Below, piece after piece: positions 5,918 to 6,336 of a stretch of DNA of 6,336 bases; position 1 is the first letter of the stretch; the number at the start of each line of letters is the position of its first letter. The notes beneath the pieces are model-generated. The model was not told where the DNA came from. It made no database searches and worked only from the letters and a program-made list of their open reading frames with translations. Source of the DNA: CAZCWX01 sp964502465 (GTDB lineage Bacteria; Desulfobacterota; Binatia; Bin18); the NCBI GenBank assembly GCA_964502465.1, contig CAZCWX010000702.1:1-6336 (forward strand), read 5' to 3'. A program made the translations under genes and the position numbers.

Positions 5918-6336
5918 CAACGCTTTTGCCTCTTGTAAGTCCTTCGTGTCGAATCCTTCTGTGAACGAGCCATAAATTTCGGCCAACAGCTGGTGAGCTT
6001 CTATTGGCTTTCCCTGCTGCTGCCACAGGCGAGCCAAGCTCACTGTCGCGCGCAGTTCTAGCGACTTCGCCTGTTGCTTCCGCGCAATTTCAATCGCTTT
6101 CCAGAAACACTCTTCCGCGTCTTTGACCCTAGACTCTAGACTCTGGACGCTAGACTGGGCGAGCGTAAGCTCGCCGCGTAGCCGATACAGCTCCGCCTCG
6201 TAGAACCGCTCCCCGGTTTTGTCCACCGTAGCTAGCGCCTCGGTCAGAACAGTGAAGCCTTCCTCAGCCTGTCCTACTTTCCCATACGCCTCGGCCAGTA
6301 GGGCAAGAAAATACGGTCGTTCTATTTTTGCCCCAA
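5911..6336 (-). CDS. TPR-repeat protein, C-terminal part (5' exon; gene enters from right edge)
   Basis: The frame is open through the right edge (codons from 6334 down), giving 141 visible residues before the intron. It shows helical TPR pairs: RPYFLALLAEAYGKVGQAEE, then GERFYEAELYRLRGELTLAQ, DAEECFWKAIEIARKQQAKS, LELRATVSLARLWQQQGKPI, and a capping region LLAEIYGSFTEGFDTKDLQEAKALLE. These features match the C-terminus of large TPR proteins, often attached to adenylate cyclase-like or transcription-factor ATPase modules; what precedes it here is outside the window. TPRs scaffold protein contacts. The GTG at 6226 is not a real start, since the pattern continues upstream. A group II intron splits the codon after LLE. 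Spliced, the protein ends ELT; unspliced it ends GVSRTLD at a stop in the intron (5890-5888). vapBC lies 72 nt beyond the 3' exon on the same strand. Confidence 0.88.
6129..6156. repeat. Tandem heptamer, four units, inside the TPR gene
   Basis: Plus-strand units are CTAGACT (6129-6135), CTAGACT (6136-6142), CTGGACG (6143-6149) and CTAGACT (6150-6156). They encode the linker QSSVQSLESRV between two TPR helices. Because the unit is 7 bp, gain or loss of one copy would shift the reading frame, while three copies would be in frame. Confidence 0.85.

Noticed and set aside
5601..6026. 141-codon minus-strand open frame across the intron 5' end and TPR exon
   Set aside because: It spans the splice site and is out of frame with the TPR helices; its DNA is explained by ribozyme domain I and TPR coding sequence.

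Overview
The window reads as a stretch of a bacterial chromosome of moderately high GC. All protein genes are on the minus strand except one. No gene fixes the phylum. The alanyl-tRNA synthetase is of a sequence type that looks like the Bacteroidetes/Planctomycetes/eukaryotic form around motif 2. The TPR protein at the right edge belongs to a style of repeat protein common in environmental, often uncultured, bacteria. The organism is therefore best described as an unidentified environmental bacterium.

Layout, left to right. Positions 1-1701 hold the N-terminal 567 codons of alaS (minus strand), which runs out of the window at its 3' end. Immediately upstream on the same strand, 22 nt away, is recX (1724-2212), so recX and alaS probably form an operon. 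A 261-nt divergent intergenic region (2213-2473) carries a small palindrome, a spaced direct repeat and a repeat-like segment. A plus-strand gene for an exported protein of unknown function follows (2474-3262), with a lipobox-like motif in which tyrosine stands where the lipidated cysteine would be. Converging on it is a type II toxin-antitoxin pair, vapB-vapC (3356-3972, minus strand, TGATG overlap).

The right third is the most informative part. A complete group II intron lies at about 4055-5910 on the minus strand. It has a 5' GTGTG start, a 7-nt EBS1/IBS1 match, a 438-residue reverse transcriptase/maturase without an HNH domain, a textbook 34-nt domain V with a GAGA tetraloop and 2-nt bulge, and a domain VI with a bulged branch-point A. 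The intron interrupts the last few codons of a TPR-protein gene that enters from the right edge (6336-5911). Joining the exons in silico restores the ending LLEELT followed by a stop. Unspliced read-through changes only the last few residues, so the insertion looks close to harmless to its host gene. The TPR gene also contains a tandem 7-bp repeat inside a helix linker.

The genes at left are housekeeping (translation, recombination control). The right half is accessory: a TA module and a retroelement, both on the same strand as the TPR gene. No new multi-gene system is evident. The strongest discoveries are the resolved intron/host-gene architecture and its near-neutral target site.
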